Assembly (NCBI RefSeq): GCF_000185725.2
Contig: NZ_KI391954.1
Span: 1,398,185-1,462,184 of the forward strand
Source of the DNA: Segniliparus rugosus ATCC BAA-974
Lineage (GTDB): Bacteria > Actinomycetota > Actinomycetes > Mycobacteriales > Mycobacteriaceae
Length of the DNA stretch: 64,000 bases
Reading direction: 5' to 3'
Numbering within the stretch: position 1 is the stretch's first letter; each line of letters starts with the position of its first letter. The notes under the pieces were generated by a model, which worked only from the letters and a program-made list of their open reading frames with translations, did not search any database and was not told the origin of the DNA. The translations under genes and the position numbers were made by a program. Below are positions 24,381 to 32,113 of this stretch, one piece after another.

Positions 24381-24908
24381 ATGTCCACCGCAACGCACAC
24401 CGCCCGACACGTCGTCGTCGAGTTCCCCATCGGCCCGTTGACGCTCGTGCGCGACGAAGGCGGCCTGTCCGGGATCTATTTCCCCGGCCATTGGACCCGG
24501 CCCGACGTCGCAGGCTTCGGCCCGAGGGCCGACGCGGCAAAAGACGGCGGCTTCGCGGCCGAGATCGCGCAGCTGCGCGAGTACTTCGCGGGCGAGCGCC
24601 GCGCGTTCGAGCTGGACTTGAACCCGCGCGGCACCGAGCGCGCGCGGCAGGTGTGGCGGCTGCTCGCGGCGATCCCGTACGGCGAGACCACGACCTACGG
24701 GGCGCTCGCGAGAGAGGTCGGCGGCGGCATCAGCCCCAGAGCCATCGGCGGCTTCGTCGGCCACAACCCGATCTCGATCATCATCCCCTGCCACCGGGTC
24801 GTCGGCTCGACCGGAAGCCTCACCGGCTATGCCGGCGGGCTGGACCGCAAACGGCGGCTTTTGGAGCTCGAACGGGCGATCCCCGCCGCCGAGCCCACAT
24901 TGTGGTGA
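24381..24908 (+). CDS. ogt: Methylated-DNA-protein-cysteine methyltransferase, first copy
   Basis: This 175-aa protein repairs O6-alkylguanine by transferring the alkyl group to its own cysteine. The active site IPCHRVV is present, preceded by the recognition helix region (TTYGALAREV ... PRAIGGFVGHNP). ATG 24381 has GAGGAGGC upstream. It overlaps the next gene, a sigma factor, by four bases (GTGA), so an operon with two repair proteins around a sigma factor is likely. Confidence 0.9.
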   Translation: MSTATHTARHVVVEFPIGPLTLVRDEGGLSGIYFPGHWTRPDVAGFGPRADAAKDGGFAAEIAQLREYFAGERRAFELDLNPRGTERARQVWRLLAAIPYGETTTYGALAREVGGGISPRAIGGFVGHNPISIIIPCHRVVGSTGSLTGYAGGLDRKRRLLELERAIPAAEPTLW

Positions 24909-25414
24909 CGGCCGCCCGCGCGGGCAAAGCGCCCTTCGCGGCCGTGGTCGCGCGGCACGGAGCGCTCGTGCTGCGCGTCGCCCGCGCGGTCGTCGGGCCG
25001 GTGGACGCGGACGACGCGTGGTCGGAGACGTTCCTCGCCGCGATGCGCGCGTACCCGGACCTCCCTGAGGGGGCCAACGTCGAGGCGTGGTTGGTGACGA
25101 TCGCGCACCGCAAGTCGCTCGACATCATCCGCGCGGCGAGGCGGCGTGCCGTCCCGGTCGCCGAGGTCTTCGACCGCCCCGCCCCGGACCGGGCCGACGG
25201 GCGCGACCTCGACCTGGACGACGCGCTCGCGTCGCTCACGGCGAAACAGCGCCAGGCCGTCGCGTACCACTATCTCGCCGGGCTGCCCTACCAGGAGGTC
25301 GCCGACATCGTCGGCGGCACCGCTGCCGCCGCGCGCCGGGCCGCGGCGGACGGCGTGGCGGCGCTGCGGCGCGCCTACCCAAAGAGTCCCTTCACAGAGC
25401 AGGAAGACCGATGA
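24905..25414 (+). CDS. ECF-type RNA polymerase sigma factor
   Basis: This 169-aa protein has region 2 at about 15-75 (LVLRVARAVVGPVDADDAWSETF, VEAWLVTIAHRKSLDIIR) and region 4 at about 105-160 (LTAKQRQAVAYHYLAGLPYQEVADIV). The GTG start overlaps the upstream stop and its stop overlaps the next ATG. Flanking by two alkyltransferases suggests that it governs an alkylation response. No anti-sigma factor gene is adjacent. Confidence 0.85.
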   Translation: MTAARAGKAPFAAVVARHGALVLRVARAVVGPVDADDAWSETFLAAMRAYPDLPEGANVEAWLVTIAHRKSLDIIRAARRRAVPVAEVFDRPAPDRADGRDLDLDDALASLTAKQRQAVAYHYLAGLPYQEVADIVGGTAAAARRAAADGVAALRRAYPKSPFTEQEDR

Positions 25415-26013
25415 AACCCGTGGAACCAACCGAATTGTGCCCGGTCGGGCACGCGGAGGTGGACCGTCTGCGCGCCCGCCTCGCCGCCCTCGCGGCGCAA
25501 GAAGGGCTCCTCGACGTCGCTTACCGCGTCGTGGACTCCCCGCTCGGGCCGCTGCTGGCCGCGGCGACGGAGGCGGGGCTGGTCCGTGTTGCGTTCGCCC
25601 GAGAAGGCCACGACGCGGTGCTGCAGAGCCTCGCGGACCAGATCAGCCCGCGCGTGCTGGAGGCGCCCGCGCGGCTCGACGCGGTCGTCCGGCAGCTCGA
25701 CGCGTACTTCTCCGGGCGGCTGCGCCGCTTCGACCTCGCGCTGGACTGGCGGCTGTCGAAGGGGTTCCGCCGCGCGGTCCTCGAGCACCTCGCCGCCGAC
25801 GTCGGCTACGGGGCCACTGCGACCTACGCGGACCTCGCTCGGCTCTCCGGCAGTCCGGGCGCGGTCCGGGCGGTGGGCACCGCCTGCGCGACGAACCCGA
25901 TCCCGCTCGTGGTCCCCTGCCACCGGGTCGTCCGGTCCGACGGCACGGCGGGCGGCTACCGGGGCGGCCCGGAGGCCAAGCGGCTCTTGCTCGACCTGGA
26001 GGGCGCGGCCTAG
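25411..26013 (+). CDS. Methylated-DNA-protein-cysteine methyltransferase, second copy
   Basis: This 200-aa protein has the active site VPCHRVV and YADLARLSGSPGAVRAVGTA, with an extra N-terminal segment of about 40 residues (ELCPVGHAEVDRLRARLAAL) not found in minimal Ogt. The two copies in the operon are diverged, so they are not a recent duplication. The extra cysteine (C10) may be irrelevant or may act as a sensor. That would fit a link to the sigma factor but is speculation. Confidence 0.85.
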   Translation: MKPVEPTELCPVGHAEVDRLRARLAALAAQEGLLDVAYRVVDSPLGPLLAAATEAGLVRVAFAREGHDAVLQSLADQISPRVLEAPARLDAVVRQLDAYFSGRLRRFDLALDWRLSKGFRRAVLEHLAADVGYGATATYADLARLSGSPGAVRAVGTACATNPIPLVVPCHRVVRSDGTAGGYRGGPEAKRLLLDLEGAA

Positions 26014-26969
26014 AGCGAGGCGATCCGCCGCAACCGGTCGTCGAACGCCCGGAGCGACACCGGGGCCTGCGGGGCGAACGTCTCGAAGCCGTGCGGGCAG
26101 CCAGGATGCACGTGGAGCTCGACCTCGACGTGGGCCGCCGCGAGCCTGCCCGCGAACGCGAGGTCTTCGGCGAGGAAGAAGTCGAGCCCGCCGACGTCGA
26201 TGTACGCGGGCGGAAGCCCGGACAGGTCCTCGGCCCGCGCGGGCGCGGCGTACCCGAGGGAGGCCCCGTGGTCCGCGTCGCCGAGCAGGGCCGCCCAGCC
26301 GGTGGCGTTGTCGTCGTAGCTCCAGACGAGGCCGGGCAGAAGCTCGGGGTCCGGGTCCGGGGTGCGGTCGTCGAGCATCGGGTAGACCAGGATCTGCTGC
26401 GCGACGGCAGGGCCGCCCCGGTCCCTGGCGAGCAGGCAGACCCCGGCGGCGAGCCCCCCGCCCGCGCTGTCGCCCATGACCCCGATCCGGTCCGCGTCCA
26501 CGCCGAGCTCGGCCGCGTGCTCGGCCAGCCACACCAGCGCGGCGTAGCAGTCCTGCACCGGAGTCGGGTGCGGGTGCTCGGGGGCTGTGCGGTAGGGCAC
26601 GACGAGCATCGGGACCCCGGAGCGCGCGACGTAGCTGCGGACGACGGCTTCGTACAGCGGGCCGGTCACGCCCCAATCCATGATCATGCCGCCGCCGTGC
26701 AGGTAGAGGACCGCGCTGCGCGCATGGGCGGAGTCCGGCCGGTACCAGAGCAGCGGAAGCTCGGCCCCGTCCGGGGCGCGGAGCGCGAAGCGGTCCGCGC
26801 GGACCCCCGCCTGGCTGGGCCAGCTCGCGCTCAGATGCCGGAAGACGCGCGCGACATTGGCGCGCCTGGCCGCGACGTCGCCGCGCGCGGGCGGCGCGCC
26901 GGTGACGCCGGCTCCGGCGAAGGCGGCTTTGACGGCGGCGGCGACGATCGGGTCGCGAGGGAGGGGCAT
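26010..26969 (-). CDS. Alpha/beta hydrolase, HSL-type esterase
   Basis: This 319-aa protein of the hormone-sensitive-lipase family has the oxyanion motif YLHGGGMI, nucleophile elbow GDSAGG, a late YIDVGGLDFF with the acid and HPGCPHGFE with the histidine. It is probably a cytosolic esterase for short acyl chains. It is convergent with the second alkyltransferase gene and overlaps it by four bases. ATG 26969 is preceded by GACACT at 6 nt. Confidence 0.85.
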   Translation of the reverse strand: MPLPRDPIVAAAVKAAFAGAGVTGAPPARGDVAARRANVARVFRHLSASWPSQAGVRADRFALRAPDGAELPLLWYRPDSAHARSAVLYLHGGGMIMDWGVTGPLYEAVVRSYVARSGVPMLVVPYRTAPEHPHPTPVQDCYAALVWLAEHAAELGVDADRIGVMGDSAGGGLAAGVCLLARDRGGPAVAQQILVYPMLDDRTPDPDPELLPGLVWSYDDNATGWAALLGDADHGASLGYAAPARAEDLSGLPPAYIDVGGLDFFLAEDLAFAGRLAAAHVEVELHVHPGCPHGFETFAPQAPVSLRAFDDRLRRIASL

Positions 26970-26998
26970 CGCGTCAGTGTCTGCTCGGGACGGCGCGC

Positions 26999-27364
26999 CT
27001 AGAGCGCGTGCACGTCCTGGACGCTCACGAAGACGCCTTTGCCGTCCTTCTTGAAGGTGACGCCGCTCTCCTCGGCTTCGACCTGCCAGCCGTTGACCGC
27101 GACCGGCGACCCGTACGAGAGCGTCTGGCCGTCGGCGGGCTGGCCGGTCGGGTGCCATGAGACCGAGCCGGAGCCGAGCTGGTAGACCATCAGCGAACTG
27201 CCGGAGGAGAACGGGGCGTAGCACGTGACCGACTCGCTGAACACGCGGCAGCTGATCTTGCCCGAAGGCGAGGTGACGCCGCTCGACTCGTCCGCGAGCG
27301 CCGAAGCCTGCGGCACGAGCGCGAGGCCGACGGCTGCTAGAGATCCGAGCGCGAAGCGATGCAT
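26999..27364 (-). CDS. Small secreted protein, unknown function
   Basis: This 121-aa protein has a signal peptide (FALGSLAAVGLALVPQASA, cleavage about residue 23), two cysteines (ISCRVFSESVTCYAP) and a beta-rich C-terminus (WQVEAEESGVTFKKDGKGVFVS). It resembles small exported proteins of mycolata with a paired-cysteine beta sandwich. GGAGGAC precedes the ATG. Part of it is duplicated in the intergenic DNA at 27469-27504. Confidence 0.7.
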   Translation of the reverse strand: MHRFALGSLAAVGLALVPQASALADESSGVTSPSGKISCRVFSESVTCYAPFSSGSSLMVYQLGSGSVSWHPTGQPADGQTLSYGSPVAVNGWQVEAEESGVTFKKDGKGVFVSVQDVHAL

Positions 27365-27431
27365 AGCGGGAGTCCTCCTCCGAAAAACGGCCAGCGGGAT
27401 ATTGCCGCCATGCTAGCACGGGCCCGTCCGT

Positions 27432-27504
27432 CGCGAATGGCGGCGAGTACCGCGTTCGGCTGGCAGGCGACGTCGCTTTCCTCGGCTTCGACCTGCCAGC
27501 CGCT
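27432..27504 (-). pseudogene. Mosaic of fragments copied from both neighbouring genes
   Basis: On the minus strand the peptide WQVEAEESDVACQ matches the secreted protein's WQVEAEESGVTF. The following PNAVLAAIRDG matches the C-terminus of the threonine dehydratase (QNAVLAALAEAG). DNA identity is high: CTCGGCTTCGACCTGCCAG is shared exactly with 27071-27089. The segment is not a gene; it appears to be assembled from pieces of the flanking genes. Confidence 0.6.
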
Positions 27505-27598
27505 TGCCTCGGCAGACCCCGCAGAAGCCAGAGCGGCGAAGGCGGCTTTCTCCTTCATCCCGAGCGCGTCCTCCGGGGCGCAAGCCTTCCGGTCGCGC

Positions 27599-28810
27599 TC
27601 ATGCGAGCACGAGACCGGCCTCCGCGAGGGCGGCGAGCACCGCGTTCTGGTGCTCGGATCCCCGGGTCTCCACAGTGGCGTTGATCTCGACGTCGCCGAA
27701 GCTCAGCCCCTCCGCGATCCGCGAGTGCGTCACGTCCACCACGCTCGCGCCGACCCGCTGGAACACCGCGAGCACGCCAGCCAGCCCGCCGGGTTGGTCG
27801 CGCACCCGCACCCGCACGGTGAGATACCGCCCCGCCGCGCGCAAGCCGTGGGCGATCACCCTGGTGAGCAGGAGCGGGTCCACGTTGCCGCCGGTCAGCA
27901 CGCCGCAGACCTGGCCGGTGAGCCCCAGCTCCTGGCCGGGGACGGTCATCAGAGCGGCGACCGCGGCTGCACCGGCGGGCTCCACCACGAGCTTGAGCCG
28001 CTCCAAGCACAGCAGCACCGCGCGCGACAGCGCCTCCTCGCTCACCGTCACCACCTCGTCCACCAGCGCGGAGACATGCTCGAACGGCGCCGCGCCCGGC
28101 AGGCCGATCGCGATGCCGTCGGCGATGGTGGCCATCGAGGACAGCGCCACCGGAGCGCCCGCGCGCAGCGACTCCGGCCACGCCGCCGCTCCCTCCGCCT
28201 GGACCCCGACGACGCGCGTCCCGGGGAGCAGCGCCTTCACCGCCAACGCCATCCCCGCGAGCAAGCCGCCGCCGCCGAGCGGCACGACGAGCGTGCCAAT
28301 CTCGGGCAGCTGCTCGGCCACCTCCAAACCGCAGGTGGCCTGGCCCAGGATCACGTCAGGGTGGTCGAAGGGGTGGATGAGCACCGCCCCGGTCTCGTCG
28401 GCGAACCGCCGCGCGTGCCCGAGCGCCTCGTCCACCGACGACCCGAGGAGGCGGACTTCGGCCCCGTACGCCTTGGTCGCGGTGACTTTCGGCAGCGAAG
28501 CGCTCACGGGCATGAACACCGTCGAGGCGACGTCCATCTCGCTCGCCGCCCACGCCACGCCCTGCGCGTGGTTGCCCGCGCTGGCCGCGACCACGCCGCG
28601 AGCGCGCTCCTCGGGGCCGAGCCGCGCGATCCGCGCGTACGCGCCGCGCGGCTTGAAGGAGCCCGTGCGCTGGAGGTTCTCGCATTTGAGCCAGACCGGG
28701 AGGCCGCAGCGCTCGGCGAGCGCGCGGGAGGCGACGATCGGGGTGCGGTGCACGACAGGCGCGAGCAGCGCCGCCGCCGCCCGCACCTCGTCCAAAGTCA
28801 ACAAAGCCAT
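27599..28810 (-). CDS. ilvA: Threonine ammonia-lyase (dehydratase) with ACT domain
   Basis: This 403-aa PLP enzyme would convert threonine to 2-oxobutyrate and ammonia. The PLP lysine is in GSFKPRGAY (about residue 52), the phosphate-binding loop in VVPLGGGGLLAG, and a C-terminal ACT domain is visible (VRVRVRDQPGGLAGVLAVF, from about 325). One ACT domain and the length match the TdcB/IlvA1-type regulated forms. It is last in an operon after two META-domain genes, whose end is 7 bases from its ATG. Confidence 0.88.
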   Translation of the reverse strand: MALLTLDEVRAAAALLAPVVHRTPIVASRALAERCGLPVWLKCENLQRTGSFKPRGAYARIARLGPEERARGVVAASAGNHAQGVAWAASEMDVASTVFMPVSASLPKVTATKAYGAEVRLLGSSVDEALGHARRFADETGAVLIHPFDHPDVILGQATCGLEVAEQLPEIGTLVVPLGGGGLLAGMALAVKALLPGTRVVGVQAEGAAAWPESLRAGAPVALSSMATIADGIAIGLPGAAPFEHVSALVDEVVTVSEEALSRAVLLCLERLKLVVEPAGAAAVAALMTVPGQELGLTGQVCGVLTGGNVDPLLLTRVIAHGLRAAGRYLTVRVRVRDQPGGLAGVLAVFQRVGASVVDVTHSRIAEGLSFGDVEINATVETRGSEHQNAVLAALAEAGLVLA

Positions 28811-28817
28811 AGGCGCA

Positions 28818-29357
28818 TCATGCCGGTTCGTCGGTCGTTCCGCCCGACTCGGGCCCGGCTTCCGGTTCCGCCCCGTCGTCGGAACGGTCCTCGGCCCGTC
28901 GCAGGGCGAGTGTGCGCTGGCCGCTGACGAGCACGAGCTGCCCGTCGGGCCGGATCGTGTAGCTGCCTGGCCCTTTGAAGACGTTGACCAGGAAGTCGTC
29001 CACCCGCATCTGCGGCTGCGGGCAGGCCATGCGTGTGGAGACGATTTGGCCGAGCGCGATGGTGTTGCCGTCGATCGGCCCCGCTGCGCGCAACGAGTTG
29101 CAGCCGCCCCTGACCGAGGCCCACAAATACCCGGCTTTCTCCTCGAAGAGGATCGGGCCAGGCTTGATCCGCGTGAGCGGCTCTGACCCCGGGCCCGCCG
29201 CCGAGACCAGCGTCCACCTGCCGAGCAGAGCGTCCGGCGCGGCGTGGACCGGGTCGGCGGTCGCGCGGCCGGTCCCGGCCAAGAGCGCCGCCAAGGCCAG
29301 GAGGAAGGAAAGCCGGGCCGCCCGAAGGGGGAAGCTCGTCCTGAGGGCGCTAGCCAT
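28818..29357 (-). CDS. Secreted META-domain protein, copy 1
   Basis: This 179-aa protein has a signal peptide (LSFLLALAALLAGTGRATA) and a META/HslJ-like domain: LLGRWTLVSAAGPG, then GGCNSLRAAGPIDGNTIALG and STRMACPQPQM, with the conserved cysteine pair. It has a low-complexity acidic tail. META proteins are often linked to envelope stress or antibiotic tolerance. It overlaps the upstream paralogue by eight bases, so it is co-translated. Confidence 0.8.
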   Translation of the reverse strand: MASALRTSFPLRAARLSFLLALAALLAGTGRATADPVHAAPDALLGRWTLVSAAGPGSEPLTRIKPGPILFEEKAGYLWASVRGGCNSLRAAGPIDGNTIALGQIVSTRMACPQPQMRVDDFLVNVFKGPGSYTIRPDGQLVLVSGQRTLALRRAEDRSDDGAEPEAGPESGGTTDEPA

Positions 29358-29808
29358 CCTCGCCGTCCTCGGGATCTCGCGCCAGCTCCAACGTGCGCGC
29401 TCCGTTCCGGAGCAGCAGCGTGTCGCCGCGCAGTTCGAACCGGACGGGGCCCTCGAGGACTTTGGAGACGAACGAGTCCGCCTCCATCAACGGCGGCTCG
29501 CACGCCATCATGGTGGAGATGAGCGGGCGGAAGGCCGCCTGGTCCCCGTCGAACGAGCCCGCGCCGCCGATGCCGTTGCAACCGCCGGAGACTCCGACGC
29601 GCAGGCCGACCTTGTCGGGGCCGAACCGCACCCGCAGGGACGGAGCCGCCATGGCGGCCTGGGAGCCCGGCCCGGCGGCGGAAGCGACCGCCCACGCGCC
29701 GTAGAGCGCGTCCGGCGGGTCGTTCGGGGAGGCGGCCGCAGGGCCAGCGGCAACGCCGCCGAGCAGCGCGGGCGCGATGAGCGAAAAGCCGAGCAGGACA
29801 CGTCGCAT
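29350..29808 (-). CDS. Secreted META-domain protein, copy 2
   Basis: This 152-aa paralogue of its downstream neighbour shares the signal peptide, LYGAWAVASAAGPG, SGGCNGIGGAGSFDGDQ and STMMACEPPLMEAD. The tandem pair arose by duplication and then diverged. ATG 29808 has TACGCT at exactly 6 nt, making it the probable leaderless first gene of the operon that ends with ilvA. Confidence 0.8.
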   Translation of the reverse strand: MRRVLLGFSLIAPALLGGVAAGPAAASPNDPPDALYGAWAVASAAGPGSQAAMAAPSLRVRFGPDKVGLRVGVSGGCNGIGGAGSFDGDQAAFRPLISTMMACEPPLMEADSFVSKVLEGPVRFELRGDTLLLRNGARTLELARDPEDGEDG

Positions 29809-29898
29809 GGCGTAAGCGTACTCACCGCCGCTGCGCGCGGGCTGGGAAGCCGTTCGGCGGCTGGGAGAAACCGTCCCGGTCTGGCATGATGGTCCAGC

Positions 29899-31458
29899 GT
29901 GCCGCCGGTCCACCGCTTCTCGCCGATCCGTCGCGCCCTCGCCGTCGCCGCGACGGCCTTGACCCTTCTCTCATGCGGGCAGCAGAGCCCCGAGGTCGGG
30001 CGGACTCGCTCCGCGCAGCCGCCGGGCCCGTCTGGCCCCGGACCGACCAGCGCGGTCCTGCCGCCGCTCATCCCCTCCGTGCAGCGGTGGATCCCTGGCG
30101 ACGGCTCCTTCCGCCTCGGCCCGACTGCGAAGATCGTCGCCCCGCAGTCGTGGCGCGGCACCGCCGACGTGCTCGCCGAAGACCTCGGCGCGGTGCTCGG
30201 GCGCACGTTCGCCGTCGCCTCGGACGGAGCGGACGACGGCGACATCGAGCTGCGCCAGCGCGGGCCCGACCCCCAGCTAGGGTCCGAGGGCTACGAGATC
30301 GCCGTGGCAGGGCGCCTGGTCGTCTCCGCGCCGGACGAGGCGGGGGCGTTCCTCGGCACGCGCACCGCGGTGCAGTGGCTGCGCCAGTCCCCGGCGCTGC
30401 CGGGCGGCACGGCGCGGGACTGGCCGGCCTGGCGCGAGCGGGCGTTCATGGTGGACGTCGCGCGGAAGTTCTACACCCTCGACTGGCTGCGAGACCGGAT
30501 CCGGGAGCTTTCCTACCTCAAATACAACACCATCCACCTGCATCTCACCGACTCGCAGGCGTTCCGGGTGGAGAGCGACACGGTCCCCGACGCGGTGGCC
30601 CCCGAGCACTACAGCAAGGCCGAGATCGCGGGCCTCGTCGCCTACGCCGCCCGCCGCCATATCACCGTCGTCCCCGAGTTCGACCTGCCCGGCCACGCCA
30701 GCGCGTTGCTCGCGCGCCGCCCCGACCTCGGGGTCAAGGGCGAATGGGGCCTCACCGTGCTCAACCTCGCGAAACCGGAGACGTGGGCGCTCGCAGAGGA
30801 CGTGATCAAGGAGTATCTGCCGCTTTTCCCCGCGAAAGTGTGGTTCCTCGGCGCGGACGAATGGATGTCGATCGACCAGTTCGGCCAACACCCCGAGCTC
30901 GCGAAGGCCGCCGAGGAGCGCTACGGCGCTGGCGCGGACCCCATCGACCTCTTCCACGGCTTCATCAATCGGATGAACGAGGTGGTGAAGGCGGCGGGCA
31001 AGTCCATGCGGATCTGGAACAGCGCGCTGATCCTCGATTCGACGGTGCCCGTCGCCCCGGACGTCAGCATCGACCACTGGTCGGGCGCGGGGCTCTCGGC
31101 GCAGGAGGAGGCCGAGGCGGGCCATGAGCTCCTCAACTCCACCTCTCGCCAGCTGTACTACGTGATCAATCGGAGGACTCCCGATCCCGCCAAGATCTAC
31201 GGCGACTTCGACCCCAACGCCTATCCGCTGGCCGCATCGGCGACAAGCGTCCTGGCCCAAGGCGACCCGAAGGCGCTTGGCGCGGAACTCTGCTTGTGGG
31301 AGGGCGGGCACGGCCCGGACGAAGGCGAGATCGCCGCGACGCTCACCCCGATGCTCCGCGCCCTCGCCCAGGTCCTCTGGGGCAGTCCGAAAATCGCGGA
31401 GGATTATGCGGAGTTCGTCGGGATCAGCGAGGCGGTGGGCTCTCCTCCGGGCGTGTGA
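29899..31458 (+). CDS. Family GH20 beta-N-acetylhexosaminidase, lipoprotein
   Basis: This 519-aa protein has a lipoprotein signal (LTLLSC, lipidated C near 26), a GH20b-type N-domain and the catalytic barrel. The barrel contains MVDVARKFYTLDWLRD, NTIHLHLTDSQAFR and the catalytic D-E pair in FLGADEWM. It would release terminal GlcNAc from chitobiose or glycans at the cell surface. The usual third-motif residues (WSGAGL, YYVINRR) are present. The C-terminal codons (GISEAVGSPPGV) lie within an 84-bp tandem repeat. Confidence 0.85.
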   Translation: MPPVHRFSPIRRALAVAATALTLLSCGQQSPEVGRTRSAQPPGPSGPGPTSAVLPPLIPSVQRWIPGDGSFRLGPTAKIVAPQSWRGTADVLAEDLGAVLGRTFAVASDGADDGDIELRQRGPDPQLGSEGYEIAVAGRLVVSAPDEAGAFLGTRTAVQWLRQSPALPGGTARDWPAWRERAFMVDVARKFYTLDWLRDRIRELSYLKYNTIHLHLTDSQAFRVESDTVPDAVAPEHYSKAEIAGLVAYAARRHITVVPEFDLPGHASALLARRPDLGVKGEWGLTVLNLAKPETWALAEDVIKEYLPLFPAKVWFLGADEWMSIDQFGQHPELAKAAEERYGAGADPIDLFHGFINRMNEVVKAAGKSMRIWNSALILDSTVPVAPDVSIDHWSGAGLSAQEEAEAGHELLNSTSRQLYYVINRRTPDPAKIYGDFDPNAYPLAASATSVLAQGDPKALGAELCLWEGGHGPDEGEIAATLTPMLRALAQVLWGSPKIAEDYAEFVGISEAVGSPPGV

Positions 31459-31627
31459 GGGCGTGAGGGGCTGAGACTCCGACGGACCGATTGGCGCTGT
31501 GTCGGGATCAGCGAGGCGGTCAGCTCTCCTCCGGGCGTGTGAGGGCGTGAGGGGCTGAGACTCCGACGGACCGATTGGCGCTGTGTCGGGATCAGCGAGG
31601 CGGTGGGCTCTCCTCCGGGCGCGTGAG
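31417..31627 (+). repeat. 84-bp tandem repeat, about 2.5 copies, spanning the GH20 stop
   Basis: Copies start at 31417, 31501 and 31585 with the sequence GTCGGGATCAGCGAGGCGGT. Copy 1 is the coding 3' end of the GH20 gene plus 42 bases after its stop. Copy 2 is nearly perfect and copy 3 is truncated. Recent slippage duplication is the likely origin. Confidence 0.9.
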
Positions 31628-31653
31628 TGGCTGACATTGTCGGACTCCCCGAC

Positions 31654-31659
31654 TAGAGT
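31654..31659 (+). promoter_or_regulatory. -10 box of leaderless coiled-coil gene
   Basis: TAGAGT lies 6 nt before ATG 31666. Confidence 0.5.
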
Positions 31660-31665
31660 GGCGCT

Positions 31666-32103
31666 ATGACGACACCGGAGGAAAAACGAAAGATCAGAAG
31701 GCTCGGCAATGACGTGACGGACATCTTCGCGGCCATCGGCGGGATTCAGTCCGTGCAGAAGATCCACAGCCGGTACCACCTCGACCATAAGACCCAGCTG
31801 CGCAGCATCGAGTCGAAGATGGACGGCCTGGAAACCAGGGTCGGCCAGATCGAGGCCAAGCTCGACCGCCTGGAAACCAGAGTCGGCCAGATCGAGGCCA
31901 AGCTCGACGGCCTGGAAACCAGGGTCGGCCAGATCGAGATCGGGCTCGACCGCCTGGAAACCAGGGTCGGCCAGATCGAGATCGGGCTCGACCGCCTGGA
32001 AACCAGGGTCGGCCAGATCGAGATCGGGCTCGACCGCCTCGAAACCAGACTGGACAATCTTGGGGCCAAGGCGGACCAGATCCTGGCCCTTCTCGCCCGC
32101 TGA
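31666..32103 (+). CDS. Coiled-coil protein built from 14-residue repeats
   Basis: This 145-aa protein begins with about 50 ordinary residues. Residues 55-124 are five tandem copies of LETRVGQIE(A/I)(K/G)LD(R/G), a 14-residue unit equal to two heptads, and then a degenerate copy. It is predicted to be a long parallel coiled coil with no membrane segment. The 42-bp DNA repeats (31828-32037) are nearly identical, so copy number may vary between strains. Function is unknown. Confidence 0.75.
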   Translation: MTTPEEKRKIRRLGNDVTDIFAAIGGIQSVQKIHSRYHLDHKTQLRSIESKMDGLETRVGQIEAKLDRLETRVGQIEAKLDGLETRVGQIEIGLDRLETRVGQIEIGLDRLETRVGQIEIGLDRLETRLDNLGAKADQILALLAR

Positions 32104-32113
32104 CGCTCCGAAG

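Noticed and set aside
27599-29695. 698-aa minus-strand frame treated as one protein
   Set aside because: Only the part from 28810 downward is threonine dehydratase; the upstream part is out-of-frame META-gene sequence.
31417-31627. CRISPR-like array in the 84-bp repeats
   Set aside because: The units are contiguous with no unique spacers and include a coding 3' end, so this is a simple tandem duplication.
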